DNA of 26,535 bases from a virus. The first letter of the stretch is position 1; each line of letters begins with the position of its first letter. Below the pieces are notes generated by a model. That model searched no databases. It saw only the letters and a program-made list of their open reading frames with translations, and was not told the DNA's origin. This document shows positions 12,745 to 18,992 of the stretch, in pieces. The stretch covers positions 1-26,535 of the IMG/VR virus record IMGVR_UViG_3300036770_003535, one strand, 5' to 3'. The translations under genes were made by a program, and so were the position numbers.

Positions 12745-12944
12745 GGTTCAGCAATGGGAGGAAGATCAGGCAGCCGATCACCCATGGCCTTGTCTGCCCT
12801 GCGGTACGCCTGCTGCCCGATATACGCCGCCACCGGCTCCAGAAAGGCCTTGAGCACGATCAGCCTGAGGGCACCAGCCAACAGGCTCCCGGCGATGATG
12901 TCGCCAATGATCCGCAGGTCATCCCATCCCCAATGCACACTCAT
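12741..12944 (-). CDS. Small membrane protein, holin candidate (67 aa)
   Basis: The ATG at 12944 is chosen over the longer frame because GGAGG lies 8 nt before it. One long hydrophobic region at about 13-43 (IIGDIIAGSLLAGALRLIVL, then KAFLEPVAAYIG) could make one or two membrane passes. The tail is charged and Pro-rich (RRADKAMGDRLPDLPPI). It lies directly upstream of the endolysin (ATGA overlap) in a cluster of four small membrane proteins, the classic place for a holin. Which of the four is the holin cannot be decided from sequence. Confidence 0.6.
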   Translation of the reverse strand: MSVHWGWDDLRIIGDIIAGSLLAGALRLIVLKAFLEPVAAYIGQQAYRRADKAMGDRLPDLPPIAEP

Positions 12945-13147
12945 TGGAACGGCCTCCGGCAAGCATCAACTACCTTCTGCATGAGCTGGCCGTGATCATG
13001 CCTCAACCGCCTTTGTTCATCGACGGTGCCCTGAATTGACCAGGCAAACACCGAGCCGATCAACAACAGGAACAATGCACCAATCGGAATGGCCAGCTCC
13101 ATGATGTGCCAGCGATCTGTAATCCTGCGGTGCTGGTGATCGTCCAT
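12941..13147 (-). CDS. Small membrane protein of the lysis block, spanin- or holin-like (68 aa)
   Basis: ATG at 13147, directly after the previous stop; the end overlaps the next ATG (ATGA). Residues about 16-37 form a transmembrane segment (MELAIPIGALFLLLIGSVFA). A polar, probably helical tail follows (VDEQRRLRHDHGQLMQKVV). One N-terminal membrane anchor followed by a helical tail resembles inner-membrane spanins (Rz-like), but it is short for one. An outer-membrane lipoprotein partner was not seen. A shorter product from the internal ATG (MELAIPI) is possible. Confidence 0.6.
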   Translation of the reverse strand: MDDHQHRRITDRWHIMELAIPIGALFLLLIGSVFAWSIQGTVDEQRRLRHDHGQLMQKVVDACRRPFQ

Positions 13148-13387
13148 CTACTCTTCCCGCTTGGCAAACCGCCCGTGCTCATCACGATGCGGCGGCTGCC
13201 TCAGGTCTGGGTTGTAGGTCTGATAACCCCGCTCAAAGCCTGCTCGCGCTGCACCGCCCAGACCCATGATGGCCAGCGCACCAGTCCAGCGGCTTTCAGA
13301 CCAGCCACCGGTCCCGGCATAGATCAGGCCGATCAGCACCGGGATGAAAAGACCGGCATCAACTTGGCCCTTGAAAAAGCGATTCAT
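13148..13387 (-). CDS. Small membrane protein of the lysis block (79 aa)
   Basis: ATG at 13387 overlapping the previous stop (ATGA). A transmembrane segment is likely at about 11-29 (AGLFIPVLIGLIYAGTGGW), and a second, weaker Gly/Ala-rich one at about 34-50 (WTGALAIMGLGGAARAG). The C-terminus is polar and basic (RDEHGRFAKREE). Two short membrane segments with a charged tail fit class II holins, so this is a holin candidate alongside 12741-12944. Confidence 0.6.
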   Translation of the reverse strand: MNRFFKGQVDAGLFIPVLIGLIYAGTGGWSESRWTGALAIMGLGGAARAGFERGYQTYNPDLRQPPHRDEHGRFAKREE

Positions 13388-13665
13388 CGGAGTTCAAGGC
13401 GAATGATCCGCCGGTCGTGCTCCTGCACTTGCTTCTCCAAGTCGATGAACTTGGAATTGAACAGCTCTTGGTTTTCCACGATCTGAACGATCCTGGCCTC
13501 CAGCTGCTGCAGCCTGTTCGGTAGCTGAACAACCAGCCACCCCACACCAGCAGCAGTGCCGATCACAGCAGCACTCAACACAGAGGCAGCCGTGGCCTCC
13601 ATGACCTGAATCCTGCTGAACTTCCGCCGTTCAACAAACGGTGGTGGTTGCTGCTCGGTGGTCAC
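13384..13665 (-). CDS. Membrane-anchored coiled-coil protein, first gene of the lysis block (93 aa)
   Basis: Starts considered: TTG 13671 and GTG 13665. The GTG gives MTTEQQPPPFVERRKF and is preferred. A basic N-terminus is followed by a membrane segment at about 28-48 (ASVLSAAVIGTAAGVGWLVV), then a coiled coil to the end with regular heptads (LPNRLQQLEARIVQIVENQE and on). The layout of anchor plus coiled coil resembles an inner-membrane spanin or an XhlA-type lysis accessory. The late motif GGAAACCTA lies 25 nt before the GTG, so this gene probably heads the lysis transcript. Confidence 0.62.
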   Translation of the reverse strand: MTTEQQPPPFVERRKFSRIQVMEATAASVLSAAVIGTAAGVGWLVVQLPNRLQQLEARIVQIVENQELFNSKFIDLEKQVQEHDRRIIRLELR

Positions 13666-13690
13666 AACCAAAGGTGAAGCACGACCTCTT

Positions 13691-13699
13691 TAGGTTTCC
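13691..13699 (-). promoter_or_regulatory. Late-region motif GGAAACCTA, lysis copy
   Basis: Minus-strand CGGAAACCTAAAG sits between the stop of the upstream tail gene (13702) and the lysis block, 25 nt before GTG 13665 (19 nt before TTG 13671). It is one of four exact copies of the nonamer seen in the window, all in gene gaps of the late region. Confidence 0.6.
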
Positions 13700-13701
13700 G
13701 C

Positions 13702-14082
13702 TTACTGGAACCTGATGGTCAACTCGATCTGGTTTTGCGGACCCACACCTTTGGGCACGTTGGCCGCCTGAACAAGGGTGCCCGGATAGGCCGCGACAAC
13801 GGCTGCCGCAGGAGCCTCGAGGCTGGTGGCATCAGACCAGTCGATCAGGTAGACCGTCCATTCCCTGAATGCACCGGGATCCTTGTAGGCATCAATGGGG
13901 GACAGCTCAGGGTCACGCACGATGACCACCTCCATGCCGGTGACCGTCGTATCCACAGGCCTACGCTCACCCACTGCCCGCACGCTGATCGCTGGCGTGG
14001 TGCTGCCATTGCCCAGTGTGTAGGTGCCCAAGGATGCAGACAGCAAGGATGCCAGTGCATTGCGCAGCTCCAATACCGTCAT
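13702..14082 (-). CDS. Probable tail-associated protein (126 aa)
   Basis: Starts considered: GTG 14088 and ATG 14082. AGGAGG lies 4 nt before the GTG and 10 nt before the ATG, so either is possible; the ATG gives MTVLELRNALASLL. The protein has an N-terminal helix and then beta-rich sequence (TPAISVRAVGERRPV, TGMEVVIVRDPELSP, FREWTVYLIDW, NQIELTIRF). This overall pattern resembles small phage tail-completion or minor tail proteins. It lies between the tail chaperone gene and the lysis block with its own late motif upstream. No specific family is claimed. Confidence 0.6.
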   Translation of the reverse strand: MTVLELRNALASLLSASLGTYTLGNGSTTPAISVRAVGERRPVDTTVTGMEVVIVRDPELSPIDAYKDPGAFREWTVYLIDWSDATSLEAPAAAVVAAYPGTLVQAANVPKGVGPQNQIELTIRFQ

Positions 14083-14103
14083 CAGCACTCGGCCTCCTGA
14101 TCC

Positions 14104-15275
14104 TTAGGTTTCCCCCTTCAGCAGCAGATCCGCTTCAATCCAGCCTGCCAGCTTGCGGTTAGGCACGCTCACCTGATAGCTGGCTAGCGGGCGGTCAATG
14201 TCCCTGACCTCAATCTGCCCATGGGCCTGGCCCAGAACGCAGACCAGCCCACCACGCACATGCGGGCCCTCCCACCGTGGGCACAGGATCCACACCCGAT
14301 CATCGGAGGATGCCAATGCTCTGATGCTCGGCACACTGGCCGACTCGGTGGCCGCGGCCAGAATCGAATGCCAGATGGCCAGCACACCCCTTGGCGCACG
14401 GTCCTCATGCCTCAAGGCCAAGGCCACTGCAGCCACCTCCGGCGACAGCTGGCCGGGGCCATCATCTGGCTTCTCGTTGAAGACGCAGAAGTCGTAGAGG
14501 CTGAACGGCTTGGCCTTCTTCGGATCTCTGTTCATGTTGGCCATCAAGGCCGACAGGTTGGCCACCGGCAGCTCAGCCATGGCTGCCTGCTCCCGTCTGA
14601 TGCTGTGCAGCGTCCGCCAGGCCTTGAGCACAACGACCCGCTTTTCTTGGCCAAAGGTCTGCCGGTCAAACTGGCCGGGGTAACCGTTGGCTAGCTCCCA
14701 GAAGATCTTTTGCCAGTCGGCTTCCTGCTGTTGCCAGTGGCCAGCGGCTGCTTTCCCAGGTCTTCCTCCGTGGGCGGACTAGCAGGCATCTGCTCGGCAG
14801 CCTGCTCCTCTTGCGCCAGCTCCCAGATCGCATCAAACAGTGCCTTGTGCAGACCCTTGGTGTCCTCCACCGTCCACTCGGGCACCTTCAGCCTGCAACG
14901 GATCAGGGCGGTCACGGTGGCCTCCATGTTGGCCTGGCCTGCCTTGGAATAGACGCGGGCCACCTCGGAAATCCGCTCGGCATGGCGGATGCGGATCTGA
15001 TCCGCGTCATCCTCCAACGGCCTGCCCATGACAGCCTTCTCAATGATCTGGAACGCTTCGGTCAGGGAGACTTCCTCGACCTTGGCGATCACATCAGCGG
15101 CAGCAGCACCCGTGACAAAGGCGGAACGCTCAGAAGCCAGCATCTCCGAAATGATGGCCGACTCATCAACGGTCAACCCACCAATCACAGGCATCTCAAG
15201 GATGCCAGAAGCGGGTGTGCCTAGGCGACGGGTTGAATGGGACGCTGGTGATTGGACGAACGGTAATGTCGTCAC
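14104..15275 (-). CDS. Tail assembly chaperone, long frameshifted form (G-T type)
   Basis: Predicted -1 frameshift product of about 390 aa. The zero frame starts at GTG 15275 and would slip at G GGA AAG (14757-14751) into a frame that is open to 14104. The -1 frame is closed by a TAG about 27 nt upstream of the slip site. Its first residues after the slip (ADWQKIFWELANGYPGQFD) look genuine although no standard start codon precedes them. The heptamer equals the one used for lambda gpG-gpGT. The T-like part is helical, with RRVVVLKAWRTLHSIRRE-type sequence. In lambda these proteins coat and recruit the tape measure and tail tube before tail polymerisation. Here the gene lies downstream of the tail tip genes rather than next to the tape measure. 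Confidence 0.75.
14105..14113 (-). promoter_or_regulatory. Late-region motif GGAAACCTA, copy overlapping the tail chaperone stop
   Basis: Minus-strand GGAAACCTAAGG includes the TAA stop of the long tail chaperone frame. It lies 22 nt before ATG 14082 (16 nt before GTG 14088) of the following gene. Confidence 0.55.
14691..15275 (-). CDS. Tail assembly chaperone, short form (G type), 194 aa
   Basis: GTG at 15275 overlaps the stop of a 39-aa gene (GTGA). The protein has a disordered N-terminus, then IPVIGGLTVDE-like sequence (MPVIGGLTVDESAIISEMLA) and a helical domain (about 60-130). Next comes LIRCRLKVPEWTVEDTKGLH and FDAIWELAQEE, then an acidic/Pro-rich end leading to the slippery site. This matches the general layout of phage tail chaperones that are extended by a -1 shift. 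Most ribosomes would end at the stop at 14691, giving the short form in excess, as in lambda. The direct family assignment rests on the frameshift signal more than on the residues. Confidence 0.75.
   Translation of the reverse strand: MTTLPFVQSPASHSTRRLGTPASGILEMPVIGGLTVDESAIISEMLASERSAFVTGAAAADVIAKVEEVSLTEAFQIIEKAVMGRPLEDDADQIRIRHAERISEVARVYSKAGQANMEATVTALIRCRLKVPEWTVEDTKGLHKALFDAIWELAQEEQAAEQMPASPPTEEDLGKQPLATGNSRKPTGKRSSGS
14751..14757 (-). promoter_or_regulatory. -1 ribosomal frameshift site GGGAAAG
   Basis: In the zero frame the codons are CTG GGA AAG, so the heptamer reads G GGA AAG, a correct X XXY YYZ slippery site. It is the lambda G-T heptamer. It lies near the end of the 194-aa frame where the -1 frame is open for 216 further codons. 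A strong downstream pseudoknot or stem is not obvious by eye. Confidence 0.8.
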
Positions 15276-15391
15276 TTGGTATTACGGATGTTGTTAGTGA
15301 GCTTAGCGTTGAGCTGGCGAAGGAGGAACGCATAACGGTTAGCCTGCGTCTGGGCTTGGGCTTTTTGGATAAGGGCTTTGGGGTCGGTCAT
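15272..15391 (-). CDS. Small hypothetical protein (39 aa)
   Basis: ATG at 15391, 4 nt after the stop of the tail fibre gene; TGA at 15274-15272 overlaps the GTG of the tail chaperone. The product is helical and basic: MTDPKALIQKAQAQTQANRY then AFLLRQLNAKL. It has clear codon structure and coupling on both sides, so it is likely a real small tail-module gene. No function is recognised. Confidence 0.5.
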   Translation of the reverse strand: MTDPKALIQKAQAQTQANRYAFLLRQLNAKLTNNIRNTK

Positions 15392-15395
15392 GGCT

Positions 15396-16550
15396 TTAGT
15401 TAAAGCGGACAGTGATAGGGCCACACAAGACTGGGCCTATATCGCTGTTGACCGATTCGTCTCCCGAAAACACTTGAATTTCTACAATGGGCTTACAGTC
15501 CAGCGATGTTACAGGAAAAGGCAGTTGGCTTTCTAAAACAACCACACCATCTATGTGAATAGAAAGATAATGGCTGCCGTTCAGCTTGTTAAGGCGAAAA
15601 GAGAAAGATTGCTCGGAGTCCAAGATAATACCAGTGTCAAGGCTTTTACTTATAGACAAATCGCCTGTAGCATTATCTCGGCTGAACCAAAATAGAGATA
15701 CCCCTTGGCGCTGGTCGATATTATTTCTACTTATTTGTCCGATAAACTGATAAAGACTGGTAAATTTATCTTCGCCGCTTGACTGCGAATCGAGTAAGTA
15801 GACCTGCACGCTTACCCTAGAGAAACGGGTGGATGGGGAGCGAATTACCGCCGATAAGTCAACGGAGAGTGTGTCTATTCTCTTTCCTAGCGATTTAGTA
15901 ATTGGCCTCTGGGCCAGCAAATCATAAGCTAGGTCTGATGAGCCTCGAACAGGGGTATCGCTTATCGACCCTCTAATGAAGACAGCGCTTGGAGTCGCGC
16001 CAAACTCGTTGATCACAAGCGGCTGTGCTTCTAGATATGGCTTATTGTTTAAGGACGTACGCCGATATTGAACCGCCTGAACAAGCGTTCCATACTGTGC
16101 TGTGGTCAAAAACGATCCAAAACCTGGGTTTATTCCGCCTTTTTTGCGGAATGGACATGTAAATGCGGCAACTTCAAGGGGAATACCAAATTCACTTTCT
16201 GAAACACGGTAATATGCATCGAAAGCGGGGTCTGCAAATGTGCAGCTCCACTCAATCCCTGTTGTTTGTCGGCTGGCGCCGATTTGTTGGTTGAGGCGGG
16301 GGATGCCGGGGGTAGAGGCAGAGCCGAAGCGAGCCAGGGTGGTGGCAGAGACTGGCGGGATGAGGGGGTCGCCGGTTTCGGGATTGAGGCCTGCGGCGAT
16401 GCGATCCAGGCGGCGGCGTTCGGTGCCGGCGGCGGTGGCCTTGTTGGCGTTATTGCGCACCACGGCGCCTTGGCGGTTGGCGGCTTGCTGCTGGGCGTTG
16501 CGCTCGACTAGTCCACCGTCGCCTGTGGTGACCGTGATGCGGGTGGTCAT
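15396..16550 (-). CDS. Chimeric tail fibre / receptor-binding candidate (384 aa)
   Basis: ATG at 16550, 3 nt downstream of the neighbouring tail gene. Residues about 1-95 are encoded by DNA as GC-rich as the rest of the phage: a helical anchor with RNAQQQAANRQGAVVRNNAN and RRRLDRIAAGLNPETGDPL. From about residue 100 (DNA left of about 16250) GC content drops sharply. The protein becomes beta-rich, ending in sequence like a lectin/concanavalin-type jelly roll: SFSFRLNKLNGSHYLSIHID and VVVLESQLPF. An N-terminal virion anchor joined to a compositionally foreign beta domain is the usual build of receptor-binding proteins. The assignment is from layout and position after the tail tip genes, not from a recognised family. 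Confidence 0.65.
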   Translation of the reverse strand: MTTRITVTTGDGGLVERNAQQQAANRQGAVVRNNANKATAAGTERRRLDRIAAGLNPETGDPLIPPVSATTLARFGSASTPGIPRLNQQIGASRQTTGIEWSCTFADPAFDAYYRVSESEFGIPLEVAAFTCPFRKKGGINPGFGSFLTTAQYGTLVQAVQYRRTSLNNKPYLEAQPLVINEFGATPSAVFIRGSISDTPVRGSSDLAYDLLAQRPITKSLGKRIDTLSVDLSAVIRSPSTRFSRVSVQVYLLDSQSSGEDKFTSLYQFIGQISRNNIDQRQGVSLFWFSRDNATGDLSISKSLDTGIILDSEQSFSFRLNKLNGSHYLSIHIDGVVVLESQLPFPVTSLDCKPIVEIQVFSGDESVNSDIGPVLCGPITVRFN

Positions 16551-16553
16551 CCC

Positions 16554-16958
16554 TTAATCGTCCTGGCGCAGGTTCAGTCTGTACGTCTGCGTTTGGCCTG
16601 CGAGCAGGATGATGTTCGGATCCTCAGCCAAGACGCTGTGAGGGTAGGTGGTGCCGTCGATGTAGAGCACCACGCGGTCGTAGGTGTAGCCGATGCCGGT
16701 GGCGGTGAAGGCGGCGTCGATGACGGGCAGGTTGTAGGTGCCGGTGGTGGCGCTGTAGCTGCCAGTGCCGATGACCTCGGAGTAGCGGACGTAGCCGTTG
16801 CCGCTGACCTCGACGGACTGCCAGTTGGCCACTGTCGTCTCTGCCGTGTAGCCGGTGGTGCCGATCTGGCAGAGCATGACCTTGAGGGTTTCGCCCTCAA
16901 AGGCCAGGGCCGCTTGGCGCTCCAGCTCTTTGGTGCTGATCGTGGTGGTGATGGCCAT
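16554..16958 (-). CDS. Probable minor tail protein (134 aa)
   Basis: ATG at 16958 overlaps the upstream stop (TGATG). A helical start (STKELERQAALAFEGETLKV) is followed by beta-rich sequence with ANWQSVEVSGNGYVRYSEV, NLPVIDAAFTATGIGYTYD and RVVLYIDGTTYPHS. It resembles the gene directly upstream (16958-17389) in length and in the order GYT, theta-like strands, F/W-TA-G, then a hydrophobic VVLY or AILY strand; the two may be paralogues. It probably forms part of the tail tip or fibre network. No named family. Confidence 0.6.
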   Translation of the reverse strand: MAITTTISTKELERQAALAFEGETLKVMLCQIGTTGYTAETTVANWQSVEVSGNGYVRYSEVIGTGSYSATTGTYNLPVIDAAFTATGIGYTYDRVVLYIDGTTYPHSVLAEDPNIILLAGQTQTYRLNLRQDD

Positions 16959-17389
16959 CAGGCGACCGTCCAGGTGAAGATGCCAGAGGCGTTCCAGACG
17001 ATGAGGAAGTCGGTGCCACTGCCTGCAGATTCAGAACCGCCGAAGTCAATGAAGGCAACCGGCGGATCATCGGCGTCGGTGTCGTTGTAGAGGATGGCGT
17101 AGCTGGCGTCGATGCTGCCGCCGCTGGCGGTCCAGGTCACGTCGTCAGCGTCGAACTTGGCGTCATTGGTGGTGACGGTGGTGACGGCCACGTTGGCCAG
17201 GGTGGCGCCGCCTGCGGTGTACCCGGTGCCCCCGGTGGTTTCCGTTCCACCCGTGGCAGCCAGCGTGGTGTGGGTAGCGTCGAAGGTGGCAACGGTCAGC
17301 AATTTGACCTTGTAGGTGTCGCTGCTGGCATTGCTGCCCTCGGCAAACCGCTTAGCGGTGTGATTATAGAGGCTGATCGTTACGGCCAC
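16958..17389 (-). CDS. Probable minor tail protein (143 aa)
   Basis: GTG at 17389 (MAVTISLYNHTAKRFAEG). A Thr/Gly/Ala-rich beta protein with DTYKVKLLTVATFDATHTTL, GTGYTAGGATLANVAV and DADDVTWTASGGSIDASYAI. The order of motifs parallels the next gene, suggesting duplication. The late motif GGAAACCTA lies 22 nt before the start, so this gene may head a transcript that runs through the fibre and tail chaperone genes. Virion structural role by position and composition. Confidence 0.6.
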   Translation of the reverse strand: MAVTISLYNHTAKRFAEGSNASSDTYKVKLLTVATFDATHTTLAATGGTETTGGTGYTAGGATLANVAVTTVTTNDAKFDADDVTWTASGGSIDASYAILYNDTDADDPPVAFIDFGGSESAGSGTDFLIVWNASGIFTWTVA

Positions 17390-17411
17390 AGGCTGAGCGC
17401 AGGCATATACC

Positions 17412-17420
17412 TAGGTTTCC
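17412..17420 (-). promoter_or_regulatory. Late-region motif GGAAACCTA, minor tail copy
   Basis: Minus-strand CGGAAACCTAGG lies in the short gap after the stop at 17433 and 22 nt before the GTG at 17389. The distance to the start codon is the same 22 nt as for the tape measure copy. Confidence 0.6.
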
Positions 17421-17432
17421 GCCTGCTCCCTA

Positions 17433-18992
17433 TCAGGGTTTGAAGGCGATGGTGATGGCTGCGTTTGTGGAGTCGGCAGTAGAGGCAAACGTGGTCGTGC
17501 CTGTTGATCCCGGTGCCAGCTTGACGCCGGATGTGATGACAAAGCCGCCGCCGTTGCCAGAAGCCGTGCCTGATTCGCCTCTGTTGGTAAAGCTGCTCAA
17601 CACGCTGTTGTCGGCGGTGCCAAATGCAGTAGTGCTGCTGCTGTCGTTTGCACGGGAAACAGCAGAGATGACAAGGGTGTTGCCTTCTGTCGTTGTCACT
17701 GCGGGGGCACTGGCCGTAGTGGATGTGACGGTCTTTGTGTCTGTTCCGGTGACGTCCCACGGGTTGCCCGTTGTGGTACAGCCTCGGATCACGACGTAAC
17801 GGGACAGTTGGTGGTCGCCAGAGTCGTCAATCAGGATGTTTGCGGTGGTGACGGTAGAAGCGACACGAATCCACCAGGCGTGGAGCTTGGAACCAGCGGT
17901 GGTGGTCGCATCAATGACAGGGCTGCCGGTGACAGCGGCGAACGAGCCTGTCAGACCTCCACCGGGACCAGGCGCGATGCTTGTTCCATCACCTGAGGTT
18001 TCGACAAACATCAGGATGATGTCGTCCTGCTGAGCACTGACGTTGGTGTGAGTGTGGAAGGTGGTGCTGGATAGGGTTGTAGACACTGCGGCCACGGTTG
18101 GCGCAGGCTTGCTGACGATTACGGGCAACGCTGCTGCAATCGTCAGATTGGCAGCGGGCGGTTCGATGGTGACGCCTGCGCTAATAGCAGGTAGCGGCAT
18201 TGCCAAGCTAAACGCACCACGTTGCGCTTGGATCACAGTTGCTGCAGTGCCGACATAGGGCACAGCACTGGCTTCAAACGCAAAGTCAGTGACAGGTACA
18301 GCAATAGAGGAACCACCACTGATTAGAGGCAGGTGAGCTGCCAGTGCTGTGTTTTGTGCAGGAGGCAGCACCGCTCCTCCGCTCGCCACCAGCGGGGTGT
18401 AGACGGTGAAGGTGAAGTCGGTGGAGGGGGCGGCGACGTAGGCCGTGACGCTGCGGGCCAGCAGAGCGGTCTGCGTGATGACCGGATCGGGTTCGGTCAG
18501 GAGCGTTAGAGCGTAGCCGAGGGAGGTGATATCGAGCTTGGTGCGAGTGGTGGCATCGGTGCTGACGATCTCGTTCCAGGGCGGGATGACGACGGTGGCG
18601 ACGATGGTGGGGCCAGGCGTAGGGCCGACGTTGTTCCATACGGAGCCGTCGTAGACCCAGATGTCGTTGGTGGCACGGTCGATGACGCCATCGCCGTCTA
18701 CGGCAGAGGGAAACAGGGCATTGAGGCGGCCTTGGGGATTGTCTGCGACGGTGACGATGCACCCGATCATCTGGTCGGGCGACGTATCAACGATGGTCGG
18801 GGCTAAAGGCAGGTTGTCATAGGTGACGCCCGGTGCCACGGGGGTGTAGATGGCGTCGTCGCCAACCGGGGCGGGCGGTTCTTCGCCGGGGTCCGGTGGA
18901 GGGGAGGGCTGCAGGACGATGCAGCTCCGCACGACATCCGGCACCAGCGCAGCCAGCGTGATCGTTTTGAGCGGTGCGGTAACAGTGGTCAT
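17433..18992 (-). CDS. Large minor tail / fibre-like protein (519 aa)
   Basis: ATG at 18992, overlapping the upstream gene's stop (ATGA). An N-terminal part (about 1-150) includes a Pro-rich stretch (LQPSPPPDPGEEPPAPVGDD) and ATNDIWVYDGSVWNNVG, a short module common in phage fibre proteins. A middle region (about 185-300) shows three or so degenerate repeats containing PLVASGG, PLISGG and PAISAG about 38-40 residues apart. The C-terminal domain (about 310-519) is beta-rich with DDIILMFVETSGDGTSI, HAWWIRVAST and NTLVISAVSRAND, like a jelly-roll surface or sugar-binding domain. It is probably a distal tail or side-fibre protein. Confidence 0.65.
   Translation of the reverse strand: MTTVTAPLKTITLAALVPDVVRSCIVLQPSPPPDPGEEPPAPVGDDAIYTPVAPGVTYDNLPLAPTIVDTSPDQMIGCIVTVADNPQGRLNALFPSAVDGDGVIDRATNDIWVYDGSVWNNVGPTPGPTIVATVVIPPWNEIVSTDATTRTKLDITSLGYALTLLTEPDPVITQTALLARSVTAYVAAPSTDFTFTVYTPLVASGGAVLPPAQNTALAAHLPLISGGSSIAVPVTDFAFEASAVPYVGTAATVIQAQRGAFSLAMPLPAISAGVTIEPPAANLTIAAALPVIVSKPAPTVAAVSTTLSSTTFHTHTNVSAQQDDIILMFVETSGDGTSIAPGPGGGLTGSFAAVTGSPVIDATTTAGSKLHAWWIRVASTVTTANILIDDSGDHQLSRYVVIRGCTTTGNPWDVTGTDTKTVTSTTASAPAVTTTEGNTLVISAVSRANDSSSTTAFGTADNSVLSSFTNRGESGTASGNGGGFVITSGVKLAPGSTGTTTFASTADSTNAAITIAFKP

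Noticed and set aside
14198-14694. Rightward ORFs opposite the tail chaperone extension
   Set aside because: Antisense shadow frames; the leftward frame is supported by the slippery site and protein-like composition.
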